From: Limnomonas spitsbergensis
Lineage: Eukaryota > Chlorophyta > Chlorophyceae > Chlamydomonadales
Length of the DNA: 64,000 nt
Direction: 5' to 3'
NCBI GenBank assembly: GCA_037349105.1
Contig: JAYJMM010000097.1
Location: 1,054,001-1,118,000 of the forward strand
Position numbers and translations under genes: made by a program. This document shows, one piece after another, positions 38,619-46,415 of this stretch. Position 1 is the first letter of the stretch; each line of letters begins with the position of its first letter. Below the pieces are notes generated by a model that saw nothing but the letters and a program-made list of their open reading frames with translations, made no database searches and was not told the origin of the DNA.

Positions 38619-41600
38619 GTGTTTAGCAAGGTGGATCTGAGGTCAGGGTTCATGCAGATCCCCATGAAGATTGAGGACCAGCCTAAAACAGCTTTTTGGA
38701 TGGGCCCAGAACTCTGGATGTACACAAAGTTGAACTTTGGGCTGCGCAACGGGCCTCCCTTCTTCCAGCGCATGATGGAAGAAGAGATCGCCAGGGCAGG
38801 CCTGAGCTCCTTCTGTGTTGCATTCATTGACGATCTACTGGTGTACAGTGACACGCCTGCAGAGCACATCAGGCATGTGGAACTCATGCTAGACATGCTC
38901 CACGGGGTGGGGCTGAGAGCGCACCCCGACAAGTCCCTGTTTGGGTGTGCAACGGTTGAGTACCTCGGCCACAACGTATCGGCCGGCGGACTCACACCGC
39001 ACGCAGCCAAGATAGCTGCTGTCATGGCCCTGCCTGAGCCTGCATCGGTCAAAAACATCCAGGAGGTCATGGGATTCCTGAACTTCTACCGGTGCTACAT
39101 TCCGGATTTCTCCAAAAAGGCCGCATGCATTAACGCCCTGCTCGTCAAGGGGGTCCCATTTGTGTGGGGCCCCGAGCAGTCCCAGGCGTTCCAGCTGATC
39201 AAAACTGAGATGTGCGAAGGCGGCAGGGTGCTGCGCAGGCCGGACTACAGCGGGAAGGGGCCAGATGGCCTGGGGCCACCACGGCCGTTCCTGCTGTACA
39301 CCGACTTCTCTAAACAAGGCATAGGGGCGGTGCTGGGGCAGTGCGACGATAGCGGCAGGGAGTACATGGTAGCATGCACTTCCTGTTCCCTGAACAAAAG
39401 CGAGACGAACTACTCGTCGTTCCAGGGGGAAATGCTTGCCGCAGTGTACGCCGCCCGCACGTACTGCCATATGCTCTTTGGGTGCAAAGTGCATTTGGTC
39501 ACGGACCACGAACCCCTCACCTACCTCATGGATAATCAGGCCCTGGTGGGGCAGCACGCCCGCTGGGCGCTCATGCTCCAGGAGCTTGACATTACCATTG
39601 TCCACCGGTCAGGGGCCTGCCACCAGAACGCAGATATCCCGTCTAGGTCACCCCTCCTGTCCTCTGATGACCGCACAGGGGCGAGGCTAGATGTAGTCGT
39701 TCCCGAGCCACAGGACCCGAGTGGGGTTGCCAGCGGATTGCAGGTCGCTATGCTCACAGGCCTGGGCAGGGTGAACCAGTGGCACGCAGATCAGGTGGTT
39801 CGCCTAGCACAGGAGGGCAGACGAGGGGTGCACAGGCTGCGAGCCGCCGAAACTGCGTGTACAATGGCCCCGTGCGGCCAGGCTATCTCCAGCGCAAAGG
39901 ATGAGGACGACGAGCAGGCACAGCCTGTCAGTACTGCAGAAAGAGCTTTCAATAGCAGGGCCAGGGCCAGGTCCTTGATCAACCATGTGCTGACAGACCT
40001 GCCCCGCTCGACCCCGGCCCACCTCCACGCAGGGGTGGATACGGCATGCTTACCGGAGGAGGCGGTGCACGCCCTGGAAAAGGAGGGAGTGGTCCTGTTC
40101 GAGCCCTTCGGAGGTATGTGCTCTGGGCTTGAGATGGTGCTTAGGGCAGGCATCCCAGTCACACAGTATCTGTATGCAGACACCAGTGCCACCATGCGGG
40201 AGATCGCGGGGGGCAGGCTGGTGCAGCTGCACAAGCAGTACCCGCTGTTGCTCCCAGCGCCAGCCTTCGAGGGGGCGTTCAGGACGCTGCCCCAGGACGT
40301 GTACTCCATTACCGCCCAGCACTTCATACAGGCTGGGGCCCAGCAGGGTCGCCAGTGGTTTATGGTGGCCGGTTGGGAGTGCCACGACTTATCAGCAGCC
40401 GGCAAGGGCAAGGGGCTCGAAGGGGACAGGAGCAAGTCTTTCTTCCCGCTCATCCGGCTGCTAGGTTCTTTGCAAATCCTGCAGAAGGCCAGGCCACCGG
40501 CATACCTGATTGAGAATGTCGCTATGCAGTTGAATCAGAGGAGCGAGAAGGCTAGCGTAGAGGCTTTCGGCGAAGTGTGCATGATCTTGGGCAGGCCATC
40601 CCTGTTTGATGCGGCGCAGGTGGGCTCCTATGCCCACCGCACGCGCAACTACTGGGGTAACCTAGCACCAGCTGCAGACATTGAGTTTGTTATCCAGGCA
40701 TCACATAGGCCACACGACGAAATTGTGGATGACATTCTGGACGAGGGTAGTTGGGCCCAGGTCGTGGCCTGCCCCGATAACGGAGGGTACCACATCAACG
40801 TTTCCGGACAACCTAGGAGGGCGCTGCCCTGCCTCATGGCCACCCCCGCATCCTACGCATTCAGGAACGGGCAGATCGGGCTAGTGTTCAGGCCTATGGG
40901 GGACCTGCAGGAACCAAACGCCAATGAGAGGGAGAGAGCCATGGGGTACGCAGTTGGGTCCACTCTGCCTCGCCCAGATTTTCCTGAGTGGGATAGGAGG
41001 GCCGCCTTGGGCAGGTGCATGGATGCTTGGGCCCTCGAGGCTTGGCTCACCGTGGCACTTGAGGTGGCCAAGATCACTCCAAAGGAGCTGGCCCGCAGGG
41101 CCCGTTTACCAGGTCCGGACCACGACCCTGCAATCGGTATGACCCTGAAGTCCACACATTGCGCCCTCGCTATTGCAGGCGAAGCATGCTCAGGCGAGGG
41201 GGAGGTGGCAGCAACGTATCGGCAGTGCCTGGGGGAGTCCGCGGCAGCAGACTGGGCGGATGCCGCACAGGAACCAGGTGGGCAGCCAGATCCAGGACCA
41301 GATCCCGTCCGGTTCACTCCTGACGAAGCAGGAGAGGTCGTGGACCCGCCAGGGTGTGCAGCCGGGCCTGCAGCCCGGGTGGACGTGTGGACAGACGAGC
41401 CAGTCCTGCAATACCTCCGCCTGAAAGTGCATCCCCCTGGGGCCGAAACAGGAGAACAGGCCGAGGTGCAGCGTAGAGCTGCTCCTTTCCAGTGGGAACC
41501 AGAAAGGGGGGGCGTGCTGATGAGGCTGACGCAAGACGGGCGGCGGTGCGTAGTTCCCAGGCCCGAGGACAGGCATGCAGTGATCAAGGAAGCGCATGCT

Positions 41601-42482
41601 AGCACAGGCCATTTCGGCAGCCACCGCACGGCCTTCATGATCTTGCAGCAACACTGGTGGAGAGGACTTAGGGCAGCAGTCAGAAAGGCTGTCCAGGAGT
41701 GCGGGGTGTGCGACAGGGCCAGGGCGTCCACGTTCAATCACACGCAGCCCGACCTGCACCCACTCCCTATTGAGGGTTTATTTTTCCGCTGGGGCGTGGA
41801 TCTGTGCGGTCCATTCACCACCACGCCTCAGGGTAACCGGTTTGTCATGGTGTGTGTGGAGCACTACTCCAAGTGGGTAGAACTGATCCCCATCCCCAGC
41901 AAGGCGTCTGACGTGACGGCCATAGCATTCTTCCAAAACGTGGTTGCACGGTTTGGGGGATGCGCAGAAGTAGTCACCGATCAAGGGACTGAGTTCGAGG
42001 GAGAATTCCAAGACATGTTGCTGGATTGTTTCATTGACCACCGCACCACCTCTGCCAACCACCCCCAGGCGGATGGGTTGTCCGAAAGGGCCGTCCGGAC
42101 CCTCAAGACGGGCCTACACAAGTGCTGCGGGGATGGGAGCAGCGACGACTCATGGGACAAGATGGTCCCGTGGGTAGCACTGGGCTTCAGGTGCTTGCCT
42201 CAGCAGGCCACACGCATGGCACCCTACGAAGTGCTGTACGGGCAGAAGCCGGTGTTCCCCTCCAAGGTTGGGGCGGACCTGTGGAGCACAGCGCGAGTGG
42301 CAACGGTGGAGGAGGCAGCAGACCTGCTCCTCGCCAGAGTGGCCAGGATCAAAGAGGCCCTCCCAGTCGCGGGCGAGCACCTCAAGATTGCGCAGCACCG
42401 GGACAAGTTGCGCTATGCCAGGATCCGCGGAGGGGGATATGTCCCCCAAGTCAGGCGGTTCGCCTTAGGGGACTACGTGTAG
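38619..42482 (+). CDS. Pol of E2: reverse transcriptase, RNase H, C5-DNA methyltransferase, integrase
   Basis: 1287 codons. RT: FSKVDLRSGFMQIPM, FIDD at 69-72, EYLGHNVSAGG. RNase H: Asp229, Glu271, Asp296 (VTDHEPLTYLMD). Then, where Ty3/gypsy elements go straight to integrase, residues about 490-812 carry a cytosine-5 methyltransferase: motif I LFEPFGGMCSGLE (about 493-505), motif IV GWECHDLSAAGKGKGL with the nucleophile Cys588, motif VI ENV (632-634), motif VIII HRTRNYW (from 673), motif X-like NERERAMGY (from 769). Integrase: H2C2 zinc site (His993, CGVC from 1028) and catalytic Asp1061, Asp1121, Glu1156. It ends abruptly at FALGDYV; E3 continues about 110 codons further with a PHD finger, so E2 has a 3' deletion. 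Confidence 0.93.
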   Translation: MFSKVDLRSGFMQIPMKIEDQPKTAFWMGPELWMYTKLNFGLRNGPPFFQRMMEEEIARAGLSSFCVAFIDDLLVYSDTPAEHIRHVELMLDMLHGVGLRAHPDKSLFGCATVEYLGHNVSAGGLTPHAAKIAAVMALPEPASVKNIQEVMGFLNFYRCYIPDFSKKAACINALLVKGVPFVWGPEQSQAFQLIKTEMCEGGRVLRRPDYSGKGPDGLGPPRPFLLYTDFSKQGIGAVLGQCDDSGREYMVACTSCSLNKSETNYSSFQGEMLAAVYAARTYCHMLFGCKVHLVTDHEPLTYLMDNQALVGQHARWALMLQELDITIVHRSGACHQNADIPSRSPLLSSDDRTGARLDVVVPEPQDPSGVASGLQVAMLTGLGRVNQWHADQVVRLAQEGRRGVHRLRAAETACTMAPCGQAISSAKDEDDEQAQPVSTAERAFNSRARARSLINHVLTDLPRSTPAHLHAGVDTACLPEEAVHALEKEGVVLFEPFGGMCSGLEMVLRAGIPVTQYLYADTSATMREIAGGRLVQLHKQYPLLLPAPAFEGAFRTLPQDVYSITAQHFIQAGAQQGRQWFMVAGWECHDLSAAGKGKGLEGDRSKSFFPLIRLLGSLQILQKARPPAYLIENVAMQLNQRSEKASVEAFGEVCMILGRPSLFDAAQVGSYAHRTRNYWGNLAPAADIEFVIQASHRPHDEIVDDILDEGSWAQVVACPDNGGYHINVSGQPRRALPCLMATPASYAFRNGQIGLVFRPMGDLQEPNANERERAMGYAVGSTLPRPDFPEWDRRAALGRCMDAWALEAWLTVALEVAKITPKELARRARLPGPDHDPAIGMTLKSTHCALAIAGEACSGEGEVAATYRQCLGESAAADWADAAQEPGGQPDPGPDPVRFTPDEAGEVVDPPGCAAGPAARVDVWTDEPVLQYLRLKVHPPGAETGEQAEVQRRAAPFQWEPERGGVLMRLTQDGRRCVVPRPEDRHAVIKEAHASTGHFGSHRTAFMILQQHWWRGLRAAVRKAVQECGVCDRARASTFNHTQPDLHPLPIEGLFFRWGVDLCGPFTTTPQGNRFVMVCVEHYSKWVELIPIPSKASDVTAIAFFQNVVARFGGCAEVVTDQGTEFEGEFQDMLLDCFIDHRTTSANHPQADGLSERAVRTLKTGLHKCCGDGSSDDSWDKMVPWVALGFRCLPQQATRMAPYEVLYGQKPVFPSKVGADLWSTARVATVEEAADLLLARVARIKEALPVAGEHLKIAQHRDKLRYARIRGGGYVPQVRRFALGDYV

Positions 42483-42484
42483 GG

Positions 42485-42717
42485 CGAGTAAAGTAGGGGC
42501 GGTACCCACAGCTAGGGGCGCCCGGGTAGACCAGCCTTCCCTCTTATACGGTACGCTGTACCTAGTTAACCCTTTACAGCCCTTGTACCTCCGTAGTGTA
42601 GTACAAGGTGCACGTGTGTACAGGTGTTCAACCAGAGTTGTGAGTAGTTTGAGCCGCTCTAAGGCAGTACGGACAGCTTCCACCATTTTGGCACGGTTAC
42701 TGCTTTATGGTGCGACA
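42485..42717 (+). repeat. Terminal segment B of E2
   Basis: 233 bp, homologous to 49865-50108 and 50735-50976 (CGAGT-AAGTAG-GGGCGGTACCC ... TTTATGGTGCGACA). It begins three bases after the Pol stop, so the integrase C-terminus and 3' untranslated region seen in E3 are deleted. Confidence 0.9.
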
Positions 42718-42727
42718 GTTATCTCAC

Positions 42728-42847
42728 TGAGTCTCCCGCCCTGACGGTGACATCTGCGAAGGCTCCCACTGTCCACGCGGGGATGCTGTATGTCCTGGGT
42801 GTGTAGGAGGGCGGGGCTGACAGGCAGGTCACCTTGAAGATCATACC
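42728..42847 (-). pseudogene. Exon B5 of gene copy 2
   Basis: Minus strand: acceptor CTGCAG, GMIFKVTCLSAPPSY ... VRAGDS, donor GTGAGA; 120 nt, 40 codons, open. The donor side reaches the E2 insertion after 10 bases. Nearly identical to 12128-12247. Confidence 0.85.
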
Positions 42848-43137
42848 CTGCAGGTGCACAAGACAGAAAAATAGGTCGATAAACGCAAGCTTGCGGAGAA
42901 GGAAAAAACATGCATTCTACAGGATCCATTTCATGGGCATGACTACAGTCATCACCCTCAATAACATATCCCTATATGGGTGGACAGCCCCCGTCTTTTG
43001 TCATGTTTTGTCATGTTTTTCTTTATCCTCAATGACATATCCCTCATCGAAAGCACCTCCTGCTCGTTATCGAGACAGGACAAATAAGTTCCACGCAGCC
43101 TCATCCCCCGTTCCCCGTGATCCCCCCCCGGACCTAC

Positions 43138-43431
43138 CAGCAGGCAATTTCCGGGTGCCTGGCTAAAGAAGGTGAGCTTTCCAGCAACAGTGGTTTTGTA
43201 CGTGTAAGTGCCTCCCAAGCTGAGATCTGCCAGGACTGTGAAGGCGGTCGATGTGGGAGCGGGGCACAGGCCCAAGAGGTCATGGAGGGTGGGGATCAGG
43301 CCGCCGAGTAGGGAGGGGGCGGGAGTTCCGGGGGCGAAGGGAGAGGGAGGAGGGGGAGACGGGGGAGAGAGAGCTTGAGGAGGGGATCCGATCATGGCCA
43401 CACCATTAAGGTCGATCCGAGAAAAGGAGAT
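43138..43431 (-). pseudogene. Exon A5 of gene copy 2
   Basis: Minus strand: acceptor GCGCAG, ISFSRIDLNGVAMIGS, Ser/Pro-rich insert, LTFFSQAPGNCLL, donor GTAGGT; 294 nt, 98 codons, open. The insert is longer than in copy 1 (adds PPQALSPPSPPPPS). Copy 2 is cut about 55 bases upstream of this exon by E3. Confidence 0.85.
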
Positions 43432-43583
43432 CTGCGCACGCATAGGGAGGAACAATTGTGGTCACATGGATGCATCAAACAAAGTTTGTTTGAGTCATAG
43501 ATGGGGTTTCAGCGGAGGACGCCGCGCATTGGCTGACTTGCCTTGAGGAGCGGAGTGAAGGAGACTCATCAGCAGGGGAAGGC

Positions 43584-44681
43584 TTGGACGATGCCAGAGC
43601 GCAGTCGGACAGGCAGCTGGAGGGACTGAGGGTTGCCAGGCATATCCTGGAATACCAGCTGAGGAAAGCTGAAGGGACAGCGGTAGAGCCTGAGGAGGAC
43701 GATGTCGGAACCATAGTAGAGCACTTGAGCATGATGCCTGAGCTCCTGGAGGGAGCGGGTTTGCAAGTAGTGGGGTTTCAAGCAGCCATCAGACAGTTGC
43801 AAACTGGGTTGGCCCGCAGGGTGCACCAACTCAGAGGCGCGGCCAGGTGGGCCAGTGGCAGGGGACCAGAGCAGGCGGCTCTGGTGTACGCCGATGATAT
43901 CAGCCTCAACCTGAGGGTGGTAAAACGCCAGCTTGCAGAGTGGGTTAGCACCCGAGAAGGGCAGGGGGTGTTATGGCTACCAAGCAATCTCACCTGGCAT
44001 CTGAGCATTCGGGGTGCAGGAACAGACAGCGCTAGCTCAGGCGATGAGCAGGGCGACAGGGATGGGCAGGCAGTGGCAGGCGGCAATGGCCGGGAGGGAC
44101 CCGCCAGCAGCCAGGCGCCAGTGCAGCACCCGCCCAGGCCAGAGAGCTGGGACGGAGGCGCAGCCAGTGGAGCTTGCAGCCTAACCAGCTGCAGCGCAGT
44201 CAGCAGGGAGCCACCGCGCAGAAATGTCGCAGACATGCCCCAGCAGTGCCTGGGTGACATGGTCAGCTTGGAGGAAGGGACCAGCAGGAAGTGCTGCAAA
44301 TGTCGCGGTACAGCCTGTGCGGCTTGTGCATGCACTAAGGGCATTGGCGGCACCCGCAGAGGAGTGTGGGCATGCCATAAATGCAGTGACTTGGTGCAAC
44401 CAGCCTGGGGCCATGGGTCAGCTACCGGGGAGCCATGCCTGCGATGCGGCAAGCATGGGCACGCCTATCACGCCTGTCCAGTCCCAGAGGGGATGGAAGG
44501 CAGGTGCCTCATCTGCGCCCAGAGTGGCCACCAGACCAAGGACTGCCCAGAGGGGGACACACCCTTGGGAGCCATCAGGAGGCGGCAGTTGGCAGCAGAC
44601 AAGGCAGAAGGCTGCAGATGGTATAGCGCCTGGGAAGAGGAGCTTCCCAGCGAAAGGGCCGTGGTGTTACGGGCCGCCTAG
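43584..44681 (+). CDS. Cys-rich cluster and CCHC knuckles of E3
   Basis: 365 codons as counted from the first start codon; the frame is open from 43494. The first ~150 codons (HILEYQLRKAEG, VKRQLAEWV) have no clear match in E2. Then a Cys-rich cluster (CCKCRGTACAAC ... VWACHKC) and two CX2CX4HX4C knuckles (CLRCGKHGHAYHAC, CLICAQSGHQTKDC), as in E2. The PHD finger preceding this cluster in E2 is not seen. It ends at TAG 44679-44681; the next ORF is in the same frame. Confidence 0.75.
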   Translation: MDDARAQSDRQLEGLRVARHILEYQLRKAEGTAVEPEEDDVGTIVEHLSMMPELLEGAGLQVVGFQAAIRQLQTGLARRVHQLRGAARWASGRGPEQAALVYADDISLNLRVVKRQLAEWVSTREGQGVLWLPSNLTWHLSIRGAGTDSASSGDEQGDRDGQAVAGGNGREGPASSQAPVQHPPRPESWDGGAASGACSLTSCSAVSREPPRRNVADMPQQCLGDMVSLEEGTSRKCCKCRGTACAACACTKGIGGTRRGVWACHKCSDLVQPAWGHGSATGEPCLRCGKHGHAYHACPVPEGMEGRCLICAQSGHQTKDCPEGDTPLGAIRRRQLAADKAEGCRWYSAWEEELPSERAVVLRAA

Positions 44682-44684
44682 GGG

Positions 44685-46415
44685 TTGGACTTGCCAGGGG
44701 AACTGCAGCAAGCCAGGCAAGCGCGTTGGGAGAGTGAGGCGGCAGTAGCCGAGGTCAAGGGCAAGCGCCCTCCGCTAATTAGAGAATGGTACAGGGTCGC
44801 AGACGACGGGCCTGTGCAAGGATCTATGTGTGCAGTCCAGCGGGCGCAGATCATAATCTTTGGGAGAGTGTTGGCACAGGCATATGCGGATGAGGTCCAG
44901 CCAGGCCAGGGTATGCCTATCCGTGGGTGGCCAGAGCAGTGGCGCAACCCAGCTCAATCCAGCGGAATGGTTTACCAGACTATGCAGCCTGCCAACGTTA
45001 AGAGCTACAGGAAGACGTGCAAGGAACCAGCAGGATCAGCAGGTGCAGACGGCAGCGGAGTGCCGCGCCCCGCCAGCAGGCAGGGGCAGCAGACCAAGCG
45101 CCGCAGGGGACAGCCGTCAGAAGCGTTGCCAGTGGGGGCCGATGCAGCCAGAGAGGAAACAGCCGAGCTTCAGGGAAAGAAGTCTAAAAAGGCTAGGCGC
45201 CTCGCAAAGAATGCGCAGCGGAAGGCTGCAGACAGGAATCGGGGCAGCAGGCCAGGCAAGGATTGCCCTTGCCAGCCAGGCAAGATCAGCCAGGTGGAGC
45301 TGGAGATCACATGGGCCACAGAGCAGTTGAGGCCAGGGCCACCTGCAGAACCTATAGTGGCGCAGCCAGCAGTGCAACAGCCGCAAGTTGCGCGGCAGCC
45401 GCCAGCATGCAGGGGACTCCTGAACTGTACGGCAATCAAGGGAGTGCTTATGGGTGCATTTCAGCTGTTGCTGGTGTGGCTCCTGCTGTCAGCGTGCATC
45501 CCGGGTGCAAGGGCCACTGGGCAGGGAGTCCGAGGAGGGGGATTTACAGCAGGCCAGGGTGCTTTTGTGTCCAGCCAGGAGGCTGCGGCAAAGCTTACGT
45601 CAGGCTGGCTGCGCCCGCCGGCTGTCATCTCTTTGGGGGGTGCCAGCAGGGCAGGGGGCGCCTACAGCCAGCAGGAGGAATGGCAGCGCAACAGCAGCGC
45701 CGAGGGGGAAGCACCAGCCGCGGAGGACGACCCGCAGGCAGCAGAGATGATCGACATGTTCCAGCCAGGAGGTGTGGTTGAACCACCTTCGGAATATGTC
45801 AAGACTGAAGAAGGATGGCTGCTGGGCAAGCACCCTGACTTCACGGAGGAGCAGCAGGCGTCCCTCGAGCAGAGCCTCAGGGACCGCCAGGGAGCATTCG
45901 CTTACTCCATGGAGGACCTGCCAGGCTACTGCGGCACGCAGGGGGTGGACACAGCGTGCCTGCCGGTACAGGCTGTGCGGACCATGGAGAAAGAGGGGGT
46001 GGTCCTCTTTGAGCCCTTTGGAGGTATGTGCTCGGGGCTGGAAATGGTGCTCAAAGCAGGAATTCCAGTGGTTCGATATTTGTATGCGGATATCAGCGAA
46101 GACGTGAGGGAGATAGCTGGGGGTCGTTTGGTGCAGTTGCACAAGCGATTTCCCCAGCTGCTTCCAGTAAAAGCGTTTGAGGATGTGTTCAGAGCGCTAC
46201 CCCAGGATGTGTACGCCATTACGGCAGAGCACCTCCGGGGAGCAGGCGCCCAGGATGGGCGCCAGTGGTTTATGGTGGCTGGATGGGAGTGTCAGGACCT
46301 CTCCTCAGCAGGCAAGGGGCGCGGGCTGGCGGGGGAACGAAGCAAGTCCTTCTTCCCGCTTCTTGGGCACTTTGCAGGTCCTGCAATTGTCCAGACTGCC
46401 CGCATACCTGATTGA
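44685..46415 (+). CDS. E3 fusion: hydrophobic region joined directly to methyltransferase N-terminal half
   Basis: 576 codons. Residues about 1-430 match the E2 stretch from behind the knuckles to GYCG, including a basic segment (KKSKKARRLAKNAQRKAADR) and a hydrophobic segment (LLLVWLLLSACIPGARA). Where E2 enters RT, E3 reads GYCGTQGVDTACLP and continues as methyltransferase: motif I FEPFGGMCSG (from 442), motif IV GWECQDLSSAGKGRGL (Cys536). An 8-base deletion relative to E2 near 46360 then shifts the frame, and this ORF ends at TGA; the remainder is in the ORF starting at 46177. Confidence 0.85.
   Translation: MDLPGELQQARQARWESEAAVAEVKGKRPPLIREWYRVADDGPVQGSMCAVQRAQIIIFGRVLAQAYADEVQPGQGMPIRGWPEQWRNPAQSSGMVYQTMQPANVKSYRKTCKEPAGSAGADGSGVPRPASRQGQQTKRRRGQPSEALPVGADAAREETAELQGKKSKKARRLAKNAQRKAADRNRGSRPGKDCPCQPGKISQVELEITWATEQLRPGPPAEPIVAQPAVQQPQVARQPPACRGLLNCTAIKGVLMGAFQLLLVWLLLSACIPGARATGQGVRGGGFTAGQGAFVSSQEAAAKLTSGWLRPPAVISLGGASRAGGAYSQQEEWQRNSSAEGEAPAAEDDPQAAEMIDMFQPGGVVEPPSEYVKTEEGWLLGKHPDFTEEQQASLEQSLRDRQGAFAYSMEDLPGYCGTQGVDTACLPVQAVRTMEKEGVVLFEPFGGMCSGLEMVLKAGIPVVRYLYADISEDVREIAGGRLVQLHKRFPQLLPVKAFEDVFRALPQDVYAITAEHLRGAGAQDGRQWFMVAGWECQDLSSAGKGRGLAGERSKSFFPLLGHFAGPAIVQTARIPD

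Larger units (their letters stand above)
26385..42717 (+). mobile_element. E2: 16.3-kb Ty3/gypsy-like element carrying a DNA methyltransferase
   Basis: Begins TGTCACGG and ends GTGCGACA, flanked by the 4-bp direct repeat GTTA (26381-26384 and 42718-42721). Removing the element restores the last intron of gene copy 2 against copy 1 (12240-12265). Structure: A1 26385-27025, leader, one reading frame 27699-42482 broken by nine stop codons, then segment B 42485-42717. Its left and right ends are different sequences, so it has no ordinary LTR pair; compare the B1-A2-B2 end of E3. Domain order is Gag, protease, knuckles, unknown domain, PHD/zinc region, RT, RNase H, methyltransferase, integrase. 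Confidence 0.9.

Noticed and set aside
38619..40032. RT/RNase H block as a later insertion into an RT-less ancestor
   Set aside because: The RT N-terminal motifs lie upstream of the proposed 5' site and in the same frame, and the order RT-RNase H-integrase is ancestral in gypsy elements, so loss in E3 is the simpler direction.
27699..42482. Reassigned stop codons (TAA/TAG/TGA read as sense) to explain the long in-frame ORF
   Set aside because: All three stops occur, at sites where related copies have unrelated amino acids (Glu, Gly, Cys, Phe, Arg, Ala). Host exons and the E0 Pol read normally with the standard code.
26385..42717. Tyrosine-recombinase (DIRS/PAT) element, as the terminal layout would suggest
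   Set aside because: No tyrosine recombinase motif was seen. The C-terminal enzyme has the H2C2 zinc site and the D, D, E residues of a retroviral-type integrase, and a 4-bp target duplication is present.
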